From IMG/VR virus record IMGVR_UViG_3300044616_000163, positions 1-26,133 of that record: 26,133 bases of DNA; one strand, given 5' to 3'. Shown here piece by piece: positions 13,613 through 23,197 of the stretch. Both the position numbers and the translations under genes were made by a program. The stretch comes from a virus. The notes below the pieces were generated by a model that saw only the letters and a list, made by a program, of their open reading frames with translations, did no database searches and was not told the origin of the DNA. How positions within the stretch are numbered: the stretch's first letter is position 1; each line of letters opens with the position of its first letter.

Positions 13613-15232
13613 TTAGAATGATCCTCCTGTGATAGGGTTTCTCATAACAATTTTAAGAACTTTAGTTGGATCTTTAACCCAGATAGCTGGCATAGTTTGA
13701 GTCATATAAACTCTATAACCATTAAACTGACCTGAAGATTGGAATCCTTGGCTACGTCCCATATAGTCCATAGTACCATTTTGATACCACCATTTCAATT
13801 GATTATCCCAAGATAACTTCAACAAATAGATATTGTCGTTAGTGTTATCAGTGATATCAAAGATAATGAATGAATAAGAAGATAATGGGTTACCATCAAT
13901 GATTGGGTTCTCAATATCATTAGTGTGGATGTTATCAAATGCTGGGTTAAGAACAAACTTAACGTTAGCAAGGAATGGGATGATATAGCTAGTATATGCA
14001 AATCCAAATCCTAGATCCATACCTTTGTTAGTGATTGCACCAATATCAGCAGCAAGAATAGAAAGGTTAGAAGATGCAGCTTCACGTTTGATAGCTTCAT
14101 TAACCATTCTCATTCCACCAATACCTGTTTGTACTATAAGTTGACGCTTAGGGTCTGGACCTTGGAATTCTACACGACCTGCATAGAAGTTATAAAGCTC
14201 AGAACGGAATAACTCTAAAGAGAAGCTAGACTTGTTGTATACTCTTTTGAAAGAGCTATCTAATTGTCTCCAAAGACCTACAGATAATCTAAGATCATCT
14301 GGACCATCTTGACGTAATCTACCTCCATGACCCCACATTAAGTAAGTTTCAATATCTGTAGCAATCTTAGTCAAGTGAGCTGCTTCCATAGAAGTTAAGA
14401 AAGTACGTGACAAGTCACCATTTCCAATAGCACGCTTAACATAGTCTTTACCCATCTTAGCAACCATGTCCTCAATGTTGGAGATTGCTGGATCCATAGA
14501 TTTGTCAAAGTTTCTCCAGATCTCAGTTACAGGAACTGTACCATCTGCATTCATTCCTCCTTTAATCATCATGTCAGCACGTGATGAAATAGAGTAATGT
14601 ACGTGAGCTTCTGCACCACCTACGTAGTTGTAGAATTCACGGAATCCAGATTTAGTCTGAATATCAGAGAATCTTTCACCATATTCTCCACGTGCAGAAC
14701 CTTTACGGAAGAATTTAGTACCATTAGCCAAGTACTTATTATCCAAGAACTTGTAGTTGTCGTTGTTTACAAGTTGTACTGTGTAGATGAATCCATCTCC
14801 AATAGGAAGGATATCTTCTTCAGGTACAATGTACATCTCAACACCGTTGTACTTGTCATAAGTAATGATGTCACCATGTCCAAACTCACGCTTATTAAGC
14901 TTAAGTTTAAATGTAGTACCATCAACACCTTTTGCAAGGTTAAGAGGTTCGATATCTTCAATGATATAAGCAAGGTCTTGAGCTACAGGTGTTTGCCACT
15001 TGTACTCTCCTCTTACATTATCAACGTTGATAACATTTTTACCACCAAAGGATGACATTTGATAAAGGGGCATTTCAACTTTTTGAGTCATAGCCCAAAT
15101 GTCTACAGGACCTAAATCCATAGGTTCTGCATCCTTCAGCATGTTTACAAGGTGGTATGAATCTACGTGAGATGACGCATTGTATTGCGTGTCACGTAGG
15201 AATATACCATTGTTTAAAACTGGAGTTGCCAT
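13613..15232 (-). CDS. Major capsid protein (HK97-fold type), 539 aa
   Basis: The length is close to that of crAss-like major capsid proteins. It lies two genes after the portal, behind a scaffold-like gene, and ends at a strong terminator. The N-terminal part includes YNASSHVDSYHLVNMLKDAE and a region with YKWQTPVAQDLAYIIEDIEP (about 88-107), then a helical spine-like section around 255-300 (VAKMGKDYVKRAIGNGDLSR) and a beta-rich C-terminus. No protease or delta domain is evident. Its leader is an A/C-rich run (AACAAACAAAAACAAATCAC) in place of a Shine-Dalgarno, consistent with high expression. The assignment rests on order, length and recall of family pattern. Confidence 0.8.
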   Translation of the reverse strand: MATPVLNNGIFLRDTQYNASSHVDSYHLVNMLKDAEPMDLGPVDIWAMTQKVEMPLYQMSSFGGKNVINVDNVRGEYKWQTPVAQDLAYIIEDIEPLNLAKGVDGTTFKLKLNKREFGHGDIITYDKYNGVEMYIVPEEDILPIGDGFIYTVQLVNNDNYKFLDNKYLANGTKFFRKGSARGEYGERFSDIQTKSGFREFYNYVGGAEAHVHYSISSRADMMIKGGMNADGTVPVTEIWRNFDKSMDPAISNIEDMVAKMGKDYVKRAIGNGDLSRTFLTSMEAAHLTKIATDIETYLMWGHGGRLRQDGPDDLRLSVGLWRQLDSSFKRVYNKSSFSLELFRSELYNFYAGRVEFQGPDPKRQLIVQTGIGGMRMVNEAIKREAASSNLSILAADIGAITNKGMDLGFGFAYTSYIIPFLANVKFVLNPAFDNIHTNDIENPIIDGNPLSSYSFIIFDITDNTNDNIYLLKLSWDNQLKWWYQNGTMDYMGRSQGFQSSGQFNGYRVYMTQTMPAIWVKDPTKVLKIVMRNPITGGSF

Positions 15233-15271
15233 TTGTGATTTGTTTTTGTTTGTTAATTATTAATTTATTAT

Positions 15272-16531
15272 TTATCTTCCAAAGAAGCTTTTTTTAGGTC
15301 TTTGTAATGTTCTACTTGCAGTTTGTCTTGATGATCTATCATCTTGCTCATCAGGAGTAGAAGAACTTATCTTAGTTGCCTCTTCTGTTTTTAGTTGCCT
15401 AACAGTTTTTTCTACAGCTGCTCTTTCACCACTCTCCTTTAGTTTACTTTTATATCCATCTGGATCAGCAAGTAACCAAAGTGCTTCAGCAATTAAGTCA
15501 TGACGTGGTTCTACCCATTGATATTTCTCTAGCAAGTGACCCAACATATTTGTTTGTCTACCATTGATAGATGGATAATTAGGTTGAACTAGCCCTGAAA
15601 ATAGCATATTCTGTACTTTATTATCTAATTTCATTCCATTAAGCTCACCTCTTTCTAATGCTTTATAAACATTATCTTGGTAAAGTTGAGCTTGATGTTC
15701 TTGTTTACGTTTAGTTTCTTCTTGCTGTTGAATGCGTTGTTGAATAACTTGTTCTTGCATCTGATCTAAACGTGGTTTAAATCTTCCTGCTTTAAGCTCT
15801 AAATCACCTCTGTCTTTAAGAGCAATGATTTCTTCTTCAATTTCTTCAGGAGTACCATACTTTGTTACTTGTAAATAAGCTCTTACAATGTCTTCTTGTC
15901 CTCCTTCAGAATTAACATCAAGTTGTTTTACTTCTTCAGCAGCTGCTAGTGCACGGAACATATTCTTTAAATCTGTACCACCATTAGCTACATACTCATA
16001 AGCCTTTTGTAATTCTTGTGGAAGACTCTGATAAAAAGAAGCTGGAACTTCTTCCAATAAGCGCTCTTCTCTTTCATTGAAGTTTGCTTCAAGTAGTTCT
16101 TCCCAATCAGCTTGTGAATAGTCTTCTAGCTTTTTTCCATCATCAAAAGGAAACATCAAACCTTTTTCAATTAGTTTGTTTGCTGTTTCAATCATTACAT
16201 CCTTAGTAAGTGATGGTCTACCACCAGGATTTTTTTGTGGATCATCAACAAAGCTTTCTTCTATTAACTGATTTAAATCTTCTAAAGAAGGTGTTTCAGT
16301 TGTAGCAGCAGGTTCACCAGTAACTGCTTCTGTTGCTGCAGTAGCATCATTAGCAATTGGTTTGTCAAGGAACGTTGTGTCAGTTGTAGTTGAAGAAAAG
16401 ATACCTGGTTTTTTAGCATCATCTACCGTTGTAGATGAATTAGGAACCATAATGCTTTCACTCCCTACTCCTAACAAATCTTCCAGGTTATCAAATTCTA
16501 TCTCCTGGACATTTGTGTTTTCATCAGCCAT
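15272..16531 (-). CDS. Putative scaffolding protein, acidic and coiled-coil, 419 aa
   Basis: The N-terminal 100 residues are acidic and Thr/Asn/Ala-rich and probably disordered (EFDNLEDLLGVGSE near 12-25). A long charged helix spans about 245-290 with EQVIQQRIQQQEETKRKQEHQ-like repeats. The C-terminus is Ser/Arg-rich ending PKKSFFGR. Acidic, coiled-coil proteins between portal and MCP are typical of scaffolds. It starts with an AAAACCAACA leader after the only gap over 100 nt in this stretch, and precedes MCP by 39 nt. A non-scaffold capsid-interior protein is the alternative. Confidence 0.6.
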   Translation of the reverse strand: MADENTNVQEIEFDNLEDLLGVGSESIMVPNSSTTVDDAKKPGIFSSTTTDTTFLDKPIANDATAATEAVTGEPAATTETPSLEDLNQLIEESFVDDPQKNPGGRPSLTKDVMIETANKLIEKGLMFPFDDGKKLEDYSQADWEELLEANFNEREERLLEEVPASFYQSLPQELQKAYEYVANGGTDLKNMFRALAAAEEVKQLDVNSEGGQEDIVRAYLQVTKYGTPEEIEEEIIALKDRGDLELKAGRFKPRLDQMQEQVIQQRIQQQEETKRKQEHQAQLYQDNVYKALERGELNGMKLDNKVQNMLFSGLVQPNYPSINGRQTNMLGHLLEKYQWVEPRHDLIAEALWLLADPDGYKSKLKESGERAAVEKTVRQLKTEEATKISSSTPDEQDDRSSRQTASRTLQRPKKSFFGR

Positions 16532-16534
16532 AAT

Positions 16535-16544
16535 TGTTGGTTTT
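16535..16544 (-). promoter_or_regulatory. AAAACCAACA leader motif
   Basis: Identical 10-mer AAAACCAACA, ending 3 nt before the ATG at 16531. It is the first gene after a putative -7 box and the portal stop. Confidence 0.45.
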
Positions 16545-16571
16545 GTGTAATTGACTTACTATTAATATAAG

Positions 16572-16579
16572 CAAATTTA
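16572..16579 (-). promoter_or_regulatory. Putative Bacteroidota-type -7 promoter element
   Basis: TAAATTTG on the minus strand matches TAnnTTTG and lies 40 nt before the ATG at 16531, inside the 118-nt portal-to-scaffold gap. No clear TTTG at 19-21 nt upstream. The rest of this gap is AT-rich with short inverted repeats (for example TATAGCTATA at 16639-16648) and no ORF. Confidence 0.4.
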
Positions 16580-16649
16580 ATAAGTTAAACATCATATATT
16601 TAATAATATAGAACTATATATTTAAAAGTTTTTTACTATATAGCTATAA

Positions 16650-19412
16650 CTATTTCTTTTTGTTTTGAGAAGGTTTTTTAGGTGCAACATCAAATCTGTT
16701 TTTGTTTTCTTGAGCTATGTCCATGTCCATCTGCTTTATGTTAGTTTGATGATCCATCTTCTCTCTTTCTAAGTTCATCTTTTGAGAAAACTGATTGTTT
16801 TTGTTTACTTCTTTTTCTCTATCAAATCCTATAGTTTCCTGATACTCATTGGTTTTTCTCATTGTTTCCATTTGATCAGCAAAGTCAGATTGTTGATTTT
16901 GATTTAAATCTTGCATAGCTCCATATCCAGAAGATTTAATTTCAGCAACAAGAAGATCTTTTCTTCTATTCTTCTCTGCTTCTGTTGTTTCAAATTCTCT
17001 TTCAGCAGCTTTTTCTTGTGCTATAGCATCAAGTTCCATCTGTTTCATCTTCTCAGCTTGAGCATACTCTTCTTGTTTTTGTTGAGTTTGTTTGTTCTCA
17101 ATCTCTTTTAAGATGTTATTAAGATGACCCATAGAGTCAGTCTGTAAGATATGTCCTAGATCATAAATAGAAGCACCTGATGTATTGTTAGATATAGCAA
17201 GTTGTTTCATCTGTTCAATGATTGTTCTATGATTAGCTTTAGTAGAACAGAATACATTTATATCTCGCATTAATAAATCAGTACCATTGATTTCAAAATT
17301 AATACGTTCATCATTAGAAGTACTTGCCTTCATACGTATAGAAGGATTGCTAGATGCATAATACTGTGCTAGATCTGTGCGCATCTGATGTACACGTGGC
17401 ATTAGATGATCAGAGTGCTGTGTAAAGTAATTTTCTGTTTGTGCATATGAACCTGCAATAGCTTGCTCTATACCTGTAGCAGTATTAGTCTGACCTAGTT
17501 GCTGTCCTAAACGTTGTGGTGTAATACCTATTACTTCAAATGCTTGCTGCTTAAAATATGTAGCTAACTGAATACGTGATAACATCCTTTGTGTTTGCTC
17601 TAGGTTTAATACCTGGAAGTGCTGGAAGTTAAGAGCGTTTTCTGTATTAGTGATTGAAGTATCTAATGGTAACATCCCAAAGTCCTTCATTGCAACATAT
17701 GCTTTAGCTAAGTTACCTTTACCCCAGTCTTCTCCTAATGAGTGCTGTGGTAGAGTATTCTGATCTAGCATTATTACTGAACCTATTTCATCTACTAGGA
17801 TATCTGCTATCTGATTGTTTACTATGTTGTAAGCTATCTGGAATGGCTTCATTAAATCTACCAATGCTACAGACTTTGTATTTCTATCAGAGAATACTCT
17901 TCCCTCTACAGGAAGCTTACATCCGTATAGTGTACTATCTCCTTTAAATTGGAACTTCATTGGTTTAATTCTGTTCTGCATAATACCTAGGTACATTGGA
18001 TTTATACCTCCAGGATTCTGCATACCCCACCATGATGGCATGTTAGGACCAATCTTAACACCACCATATGTATGGTTAATCCATATCCAATCTATATGTT
18101 CACCAAATACTAGATTGTCTTTTGTTTTATTCTTAAAGAATGTAGTATCATACATTGGCTTATCAACTACTTGATAGTGCTCATCTATAATTTGATTTAC
18201 TACAGATCCATCTTCATCTATCTTAGTAAGGTGACCTACTTTACGTTGTGACTTCCAATATGCAGTTGTTACACGTAACATATGCGCAGTACCCATATCA
18301 TAGTAGTCTTCTGACTCACCCATGATCCAGTTAATGATATCACCTCCATTATACACGAAGTTATCATACATAGATGTAAACTGTCTGTACTCTAGAGAAG
18401 GTCTATTAACGTTCCAGTCATGAGATCTAGTAGCATCATAGTATGTACCATCATTTTGATATCCTTGTATAGGGTAACCAGCAGATCTTACAGGATAAAT
18501 AGCCTCAACAGATTCTAATTGCTCTTGAGACATAATCCAACCATACTTATCAATGATATCTGATGCAGTAAGCATTTCTATCTTTCCTACCCAGTTACCT
18601 TGAGATATATAACGTACATCAGGAGACTTATGGTAAAATGTAAGAACTGGATTCCATAATTCAATATCATAATCATCTTCTAACATTCTAAAGTGCCAGA
18701 ATTCTCTATCAGTAATTAGTGCGTCTTCAAATGCTCTTTCTTCAAGCTCATCCATTTTAAAACGCTCTTCATCTATTAGGTGTTGTTTAGATGCCCACTC
18801 TTCACAAAGACTGATATAATCTTTAGCATAGAACTTTTGAATTTCAGGAAGTGACTTAATAGCTTGAGGAGACATCTTTTGTTTAATCTCAGGATCATTA
18901 GGATCAGCTCCCATCTCAATCATTTTAGCAGCTAATTTTTGCTCAGCTTGCTGCATTAATGATTTTTCAATGTCAGATTGTTTAGCTGCCATGATCTCGT
19001 TGTAGGTATACTCATCTACAGCTCTAAAGTTTACTCTCGTGTTTCTTTTAGAAAATTCAGCTGTAAGTACTTTAACTACATTAGGAATGATTGGATAAAA
19101 CTTAAGCTCAAGAGCGTTAGGGTAATCTCTACCTAGAGTATCAACAATGTCTCTGTACTCATTATCATCTTCCATTAGATAATCAGTCTTATCTATGATG
19201 CCTTTAGCAAGTTTGTAGTTTTTCATTAACCTACGCGCATTTCTGCGTATCTGCTTAAGACCTTGCCATTCTAACCAGTCCATATTCCATGCTGCCCAAT
19301 CATCATCTTTATCCTTTACAGGTAAGAATTGAAGGGGCTGAGTAATATTACCTAAGCGGTTATATTCAGCTTTTTTACCTTTCTTGAGTTGGAGTGCGTT
19401 TAATATTTCCAT
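16650..19412 (-). CDS. Portal protein, 920 aa
   Basis: Large protein directly downstream of TerL, with ATG overlapping the TerL stop (TAATG). Residues 55-180 hold a helical section including RRNARRLMKNYKLAKG and DYPNALELKFYP; the middle is a mixed wing/clip-type region with many Trp/Tyr (YDIELWNPVLTFYHKSP near 250). The helical part after about 570 has LNLEQTQRMLSRIQLATYF, followed by AIAGSYAQTENYF. The C-terminal 150 residues are a Gln/Lys/Glu-rich coiled coil. This is the layout and length of crAss-like portals, in which the dodecamer forms the packaging vertex. Size well above 700 aa is normal for this group. Confidence 0.8.
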   Translation of the reverse strand: MEILNALQLKKGKKAEYNRLGNITQPLQFLPVKDKDDDWAAWNMDWLEWQGLKQIRRNARRLMKNYKLAKGIIDKTDYLMEDDNEYRDIVDTLGRDYPNALELKFYPIIPNVVKVLTAEFSKRNTRVNFRAVDEYTYNEIMAAKQSDIEKSLMQQAEQKLAAKMIEMGADPNDPEIKQKMSPQAIKSLPEIQKFYAKDYISLCEEWASKQHLIDEERFKMDELEERAFEDALITDREFWHFRMLEDDYDIELWNPVLTFYHKSPDVRYISQGNWVGKIEMLTASDIIDKYGWIMSQEQLESVEAIYPVRSAGYPIQGYQNDGTYYDATRSHDWNVNRPSLEYRQFTSMYDNFVYNGGDIINWIMGESEDYYDMGTAHMLRVTTAYWKSQRKVGHLTKIDEDGSVVNQIIDEHYQVVDKPMYDTTFFKNKTKDNLVFGEHIDWIWINHTYGGVKIGPNMPSWWGMQNPGGINPMYLGIMQNRIKPMKFQFKGDSTLYGCKLPVEGRVFSDRNTKSVALVDLMKPFQIAYNIVNNQIADILVDEIGSVIMLDQNTLPQHSLGEDWGKGNLAKAYVAMKDFGMLPLDTSITNTENALNFQHFQVLNLEQTQRMLSRIQLATYFKQQAFEVIGITPQRLGQQLGQTNTATGIEQAIAGSYAQTENYFTQHSDHLMPRVHQMRTDLAQYYASSNPSIRMKASTSNDERINFEINGTDLLMRDINVFCSTKANHRTIIEQMKQLAISNNTSGASIYDLGHILQTDSMGHLNNILKEIENKQTQQKQEEYAQAEKMKQMELDAIAQEKAAEREFETTEAEKNRRKDLLVAEIKSSGYGAMQDLNQNQQSDFADQMETMRKTNEYQETIGFDREKEVNKNNQFSQKMNLEREKMDHQTNIKQMDMDIAQENKNRFDVAPKKPSQNKKK

Positions 19413-21622
19413 TATTTTAATTTTCTATATGGTATTCTAGGTAATCTGTTTCCAGATATGCCACCTTTTTTGTTGCCCATGTGCCTAAAAGGGGTACTAT
19501 TTAATTTATATAAATTATCTGACATATGCAAGTTTTTAGTCCTTGTATCATCAACACGTTTTGAGTATCCTCTATTTGACTGCTGAACTTTAGCAAATGC
19601 AATGAGTGCTGCTAGTGAAACTAATCTATCCACGTTGACTCCAGGTCTATATTGTTCCATCTCTACTAAAGCCATATAATCAGGTAATCTTTCTATACCA
19701 TATGTTACTTTAGTTACTGTACCATCGCTATCTGTTTCTTGACTAACTTCTTCAGTTAACCAGCCAATAAGATAACTTAATAGATGCGATTTAAATATTG
19801 TACCTGTGTTTTTCCATCCATAATCAGAGTATACAGTTTTGTTAGCTCCAATGTCTTTAAGAAAAACAATTTGATTTTTAGGAACAAGATACTTTTGCTT
19901 TCTTCTTTCAATCATGTATTGAATAAATAAAGAAACGTTGTTCTCTACAACAGTCCAAGCATTGTACCACTCTATAATAAGCTCTAGTTGTTCATGTGTT
20001 TTACCTAAGTCATCATATCTACCACACCATGATGCTACTATATAATCTCCTTCTGCATGATTCTCTACTCCTTTATCAGTAATTCTGGTTACCTCTACTG
20101 GATTTTTGTATACATATATAGAACAAAGTGATTCAGATGTAGTAGTCTTACCTTCACCTACAGGGTCAATAGATGCATAATATGTACCCCATTTAGAGTC
20201 AGGAACAGGTCTTTCATAAACAACAAGTACTCCTTTTTTATCTTCCCGCTTCTTATCTACAGGAAATTCCATTATAGGTTGTCTACGTGAAGGTTTAGGA
20301 TTTATACCTCCACCTAGCATTCTTTCAAGTTCAATAAATTCATAAGGATACTCCTTGTCTTCTACCTTTCTTTTTTGTGCCCCTACAAGTAGCAATGGGA
20401 ATATTGATTCATCGCGGAATGCAAATGCTTCCTTAATGTTCATAGGATGCTGAGATATACGTAACTGATATAGTTCAGGAGATAAATCTCTTTTCCATTC
20501 TTCTCTAATACGTAACATACCTGCTACAGCTGACTCTACAAGTGAATTACCATATTGATCTATATATGGTTTCATTGACCATTGTTCTGGAATAAACAAT
20601 CCTGTTCTACCTACTAGACCTGTTTCATCTATAAGATTAGATTCAACAGCATACATGCCATTAGCATCAGGTTTTCTAGTAAATTCTTCTAGTGGTTTAC
20701 ATTGAGATAAATCACCTACAGATCCTGCACAAATAAAAAGACCTGTAGTTATTTCTCCTGACTGCATTGCTGGTCTTAAGTATTCAAATGTTTTATCCAT
20801 TGTAGGAGCAATACCTGCCTCTTCATAGAAGAAGTAAGAACAAGGACCCCCTACACCTTTTGTATCAGATTGCTCAAAAGACATACCTTGTAACATTCCT
20901 TTTAAACCCTTCTCTTGCTTACGTCCATTTTCTGTTACTTCAATCTTCTGCTGCCATGTTAATACTTTTCCTGGATTCATTGGTCTATACCATGCTGTCT
21001 TAGAGTTAAGGAATGCACGATACTCATCTAAGAACTTCCATGATCCTTCTAGACCTATATAGTCTTTAAGTGATGCTCCTAGCTTTAAGATAACCCCAGG
21101 TTCAAACCATATCTGATTTATAAACTTACCCATATGAAAATATGAAGAAGCTATCTGACGTTTCTTTAATATAGATGCGTGTTTGTAGTTTAACTCTGCT
21201 AAGCACTCATATAGTGCCATGTGATATTGTGCATCACGGATACCTGCGAAGTCAAAGTTCTTTTTCTCCTTATCAAATATTGGAAGGAAATTGAGCCACA
21301 TATAGTAGTCACGTGGTAAGTACCAAGTTTTTTCTCCATTTTTAAATATTGCTCCTTTACGGCATTTATCTTTTTGATCATTCCAATAGTTAATAAAGTC
21401 TTTACTCATATAAGGAGCAAGACAGTACACTTCACCATTTTCTTTGAATTTACGCGCTTGTTCATTAAACATTAAAGCACCTTCATCAAATTCATATTTA
21501 CCTGGTTCTTTAAATAAAGGAAGTAGGAATTCTATAAAATCTGATCTAGTATCAAAGGACATTGTTGTCCATTCACCATTATCCCATGTAGGGATTACAT
21601 ATTCTGGATCATAACTGGTCAT
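19412..21622 (-). CDS. Terminase large subunit, 736 aa
   Basis: Packaging motor ATPase/nuclease. A non-canonical Walker A is KKRQIASS (153-160), Walker B is SYFFYEEAG (262-270) with the catalytic Glu following, and the coupling motif region is LFICAGSVGD (295-304). The nuclease has D486 in YYASIDPVGEG, E560 in VVENN, and D665 in NVDRLVSLAALIAF, the usual acidic triad. The length and the Walker A variant fit crAss-like TerL. It overlaps the upstream 173-aa gene by 14 nt and the portal by the TAATG stop/start, so it sits in a tightly coupled packaging operon. No intein or frameshift is visible. Confidence 0.9.
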   Translation of the reverse strand: MTSYDPEYVIPTWDNGEWTTMSFDTRSDFIEFLLPLFKEPGKYEFDEGALMFNEQARKFKENGEVYCLAPYMSKDFINYWNDQKDKCRKGAIFKNGEKTWYLPRDYYMWLNFLPIFDKEKKNFDFAGIRDAQYHMALYECLAELNYKHASILKKRQIASSYFHMGKFINQIWFEPGVILKLGASLKDYIGLEGSWKFLDEYRAFLNSKTAWYRPMNPGKVLTWQQKIEVTENGRKQEKGLKGMLQGMSFEQSDTKGVGGPCSYFFYEEAGIAPTMDKTFEYLRPAMQSGEITTGLFICAGSVGDLSQCKPLEEFTRKPDANGMYAVESNLIDETGLVGRTGLFIPEQWSMKPYIDQYGNSLVESAVAGMLRIREEWKRDLSPELYQLRISQHPMNIKEAFAFRDESIFPLLLVGAQKRKVEDKEYPYEFIELERMLGGGINPKPSRRQPIMEFPVDKKREDKKGVLVVYERPVPDSKWGTYYASIDPVGEGKTTTSESLCSIYVYKNPVEVTRITDKGVENHAEGDYIVASWCGRYDDLGKTHEQLELIIEWYNAWTVVENNVSLFIQYMIERRKQKYLVPKNQIVFLKDIGANKTVYSDYGWKNTGTIFKSHLLSYLIGWLTEEVSQETDSDGTVTKVTYGIERLPDYMALVEMEQYRPGVNVDRLVSLAALIAFAKVQQSNRGYSKRVDDTRTKNLHMSDNLYKLNSTPFRHMGNKKGGISGNRLPRIPYRKLK

Positions 21623-22130
21623 AACCTAAATTTTGGCCTCCTCTTACCGATGTTTTGCTTTGCTCTGCTTCTAGATCCTTGAGTACTCCTTTAAAGGATT
21701 CTCTAATAGCCTGAAAGTTTTTAGCTGCAGTTATGAGAGAATTGATGTTTCCATCTCTACCTGCAGTAATGTTTGCAGTTTCCATATAGTAACTTAAGTT
21801 ATCTAACATTTTTGCAATACCATTATAAGCTCTTAATGTTGGAGTAGTGTACAAGATAGTACATTTTTTTATAGCGTGTGTAATTAAATCATCATCTGTT
21901 GATACATCTAATCCAATGGATTCTACAATAAGATCTTCTTTATCATCTTCAGGAGCGTTAAAAAATGGATTTAATTCTGGATTAGGACATGTCATATAGA
22001 AGATATACGCATATACCTTAAGATGATTATCAGGATAGTTAACCATGATATCATGTAGCCAGTTAATAGTATAACAGTGTTCTGTTGCTTTTACTACTCC
22101 ATTTTCAACTTCAAAAAGTTTGATTGTCAT
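21609..22130 (-). CDS. Unknown protein upstream of TerL; small terminase candidate, 173 aa
   Basis: Contains FYMTCPNPELNPFFNAPEDDKED (about 45-68), helices in 80-115 (IKKCTILYTTPTLRAYNGIAKML) and a C-terminal helix (NFQAIRESFKGVLKDL) followed by VRGGQNLGYDQL. I recall this family from Bacteroidota and aquatic phages, where it precedes TerL, without a proven function. ATGA overlaps the nuclease stop (22127-22130) and the 3' end overlaps TerL by 14 nt, so production is linked to TerL. Location and size suggest a small terminase subunit or packaging adaptor. No helix-turn-helix is obvious, so the function remains a guess. Confidence 0.5.
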   Translation of the reverse strand: MTIKLFEVENGVVKATEHCYTINWLHDIMVNYPDNHLKVYAYIFYMTCPNPELNPFFNAPEDDKEDLIVESIGLDVSTDDDLITHAIKKCTILYTTPTLRAYNGIAKMLDNLSYYMETANITAGRDGNINSLITAAKNFQAIRESFKGVLKDLEAEQSKTSVRGGQNLGYDQL

Positions 22131-22963
22131 TTCTTTTTATTTTTAAATTCTGGATTAGCTTGAAGATACTTAATAATGTTAGTTACTTCTTTTTTAAGAT
22201 AAGGCAATTCATAAGGAACTACTTTATCAACTATGGGATTTCCATCAGAATCTTTTTCATAAACAGGATTGCCGTATTTATCTACTCCTGACTTTTTGAA
22301 TATTATATGCTCTAGTATAATCTTACCTGGTTTTAGATTAGGATTATGTTTGATCATAATGTAAAGGTATATAGATAACTGTATTGCATAGTGAATAAAG
22401 TTACAGTCATCAAGATGATCAATAGGATGTAACATCTTTTCACTTACACCTTCCCAGTTTGTAAATGACTGCGTTTTTATCTCCTTATTAGTTTTGTAGT
22501 CATAGATATCTATTACATCCTGTACTACTTCTACTCTATCAGCCTGTCCACATATACCTGCAGACTTTAAAAACACCATGTGCTCAGGGTATATTCCAGG
22601 TGTAAGATTTTGATCAGGAGCTACTTTAATGCCATTATCTTCTATAGGTTTAACTATATTAAGATCAATACCTAATCTTCTAATAGTATTACATGACAAT
22701 AGATCTTCTTCTCTTTGATTATGATACCAAGATCCTAATTCAATTGCTACTGAATTACTTTTATCCCATATCTCCATTATTTCTTTAGGAGTAAGACCAT
22801 ACCATTTAGAACGTTTATTTTTAGATGATTTAAGTGCTTGTGCTTCTTTATCAAATTCTTTCTTAAATAAACTGATAACACTTGTTACACTTATCCAATT
22901 TATGTTTTCGTCTTGATTTATGCTTTGGTATTTGTGATCTGCTGCTGTGAATTGTATTGCCAT
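22127..22963 (-). CDS. PD-(D/E)XK nuclease of the Cas4/RecB type, 278 aa
   Basis: Motifs in order: GSWYHNQREE (77-86), GICGQADRVEV (136-146, with D142), IDIYDYKTNKE (151-161, the D155-Y-K157 catalytic element) and QLSIYLYIM (195-203), the Gln-containing helix typical of RecB-like nucleases. No Cys cluster for an Fe-S site is evident at the C-terminus, so it is a RecB-like exonuclease domain without helicase. The ATGA overlap with the next gene couples it to packaging genes. A role in DNA processing, for example recombination or trimming of packaged ends, is inferred. Confidence 0.85.
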   Translation of the reverse strand: MAIQFTAADHKYQSINQDENINWISVTSVISLFKKEFDKEAQALKSSKNKRSKWYGLTPKEIMEIWDKSNSVAIELGSWYHNQREEDLLSCNTIRRLGIDLNIVKPIEDNGIKVAPDQNLTPGIYPEHMVFLKSAGICGQADRVEVVQDVIDIYDYKTNKEIKTQSFTNWEGVSEKMLHPIDHLDDCNFIHYAIQLSIYLYIMIKHNPNLKPGKIILEHIIFKKSGVDKYGNPVYEKDSDGNPIVDKVVPYELPYLKKEVTNIIKYLQANPEFKNKKK

Positions 22964-22965
22964 AA

Positions 22966-23187
22966 TTAATCTTCTGGAGGGGTTAATAATTGCATTGCTA
23001 ATTCATATCCTTCACGTCCATCAAAGGAGTTATGAATTATTAAAGTTGACATATCATCAACTGCTTTTGCTCTAGGTCTACAAGAACATGTTCTTTTAAG
23101 TTCATGCATCTCATCGTCATCTATAGGAACAATGTGGTATGCATAAGTTTCATCATCATCATTTATATCGTAAGTTGCCCAAGTCAT
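22966..23187 (-). CDS. Unknown acidic protein, 73 aa
   Basis: Residues 18-36 include HIVPIDDDEMHELKRTCSC, then an IIHNSFDGREGYE segment (50-62). I recall the C-x-C followed by HNSFDGRE pattern in small proteins of many phages, function unknown. Gaps are 2 nt to the nuclease gene and 10 nt to the zinc-ribbon gene. It could bind a metal, but only two cysteines are present. Confidence 0.65.
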   Translation of the reverse strand: MTWATYDINDDDETYAYHIVPIDDDEMHELKRTCSCRPRAKAVDDMSTLIIHNSFDGREGYELAMQLLTPPED

Positions 23188-23197
23188 AGTTTATAGT

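Noticed and set aside
14597-15055. 152-aa plus-strand ORF opposite the major capsid gene
   Set aside because: It lies wholly inside the MCP frame on the other strand, with low-complexity composition and no neighbour on that strand; a shadow of the real gene.
16600-16648. AT-rich inverted repeats after the portal stop
   Set aside because: Short AT-only pairings are expected in this composition; no clear terminator or operator is supported.
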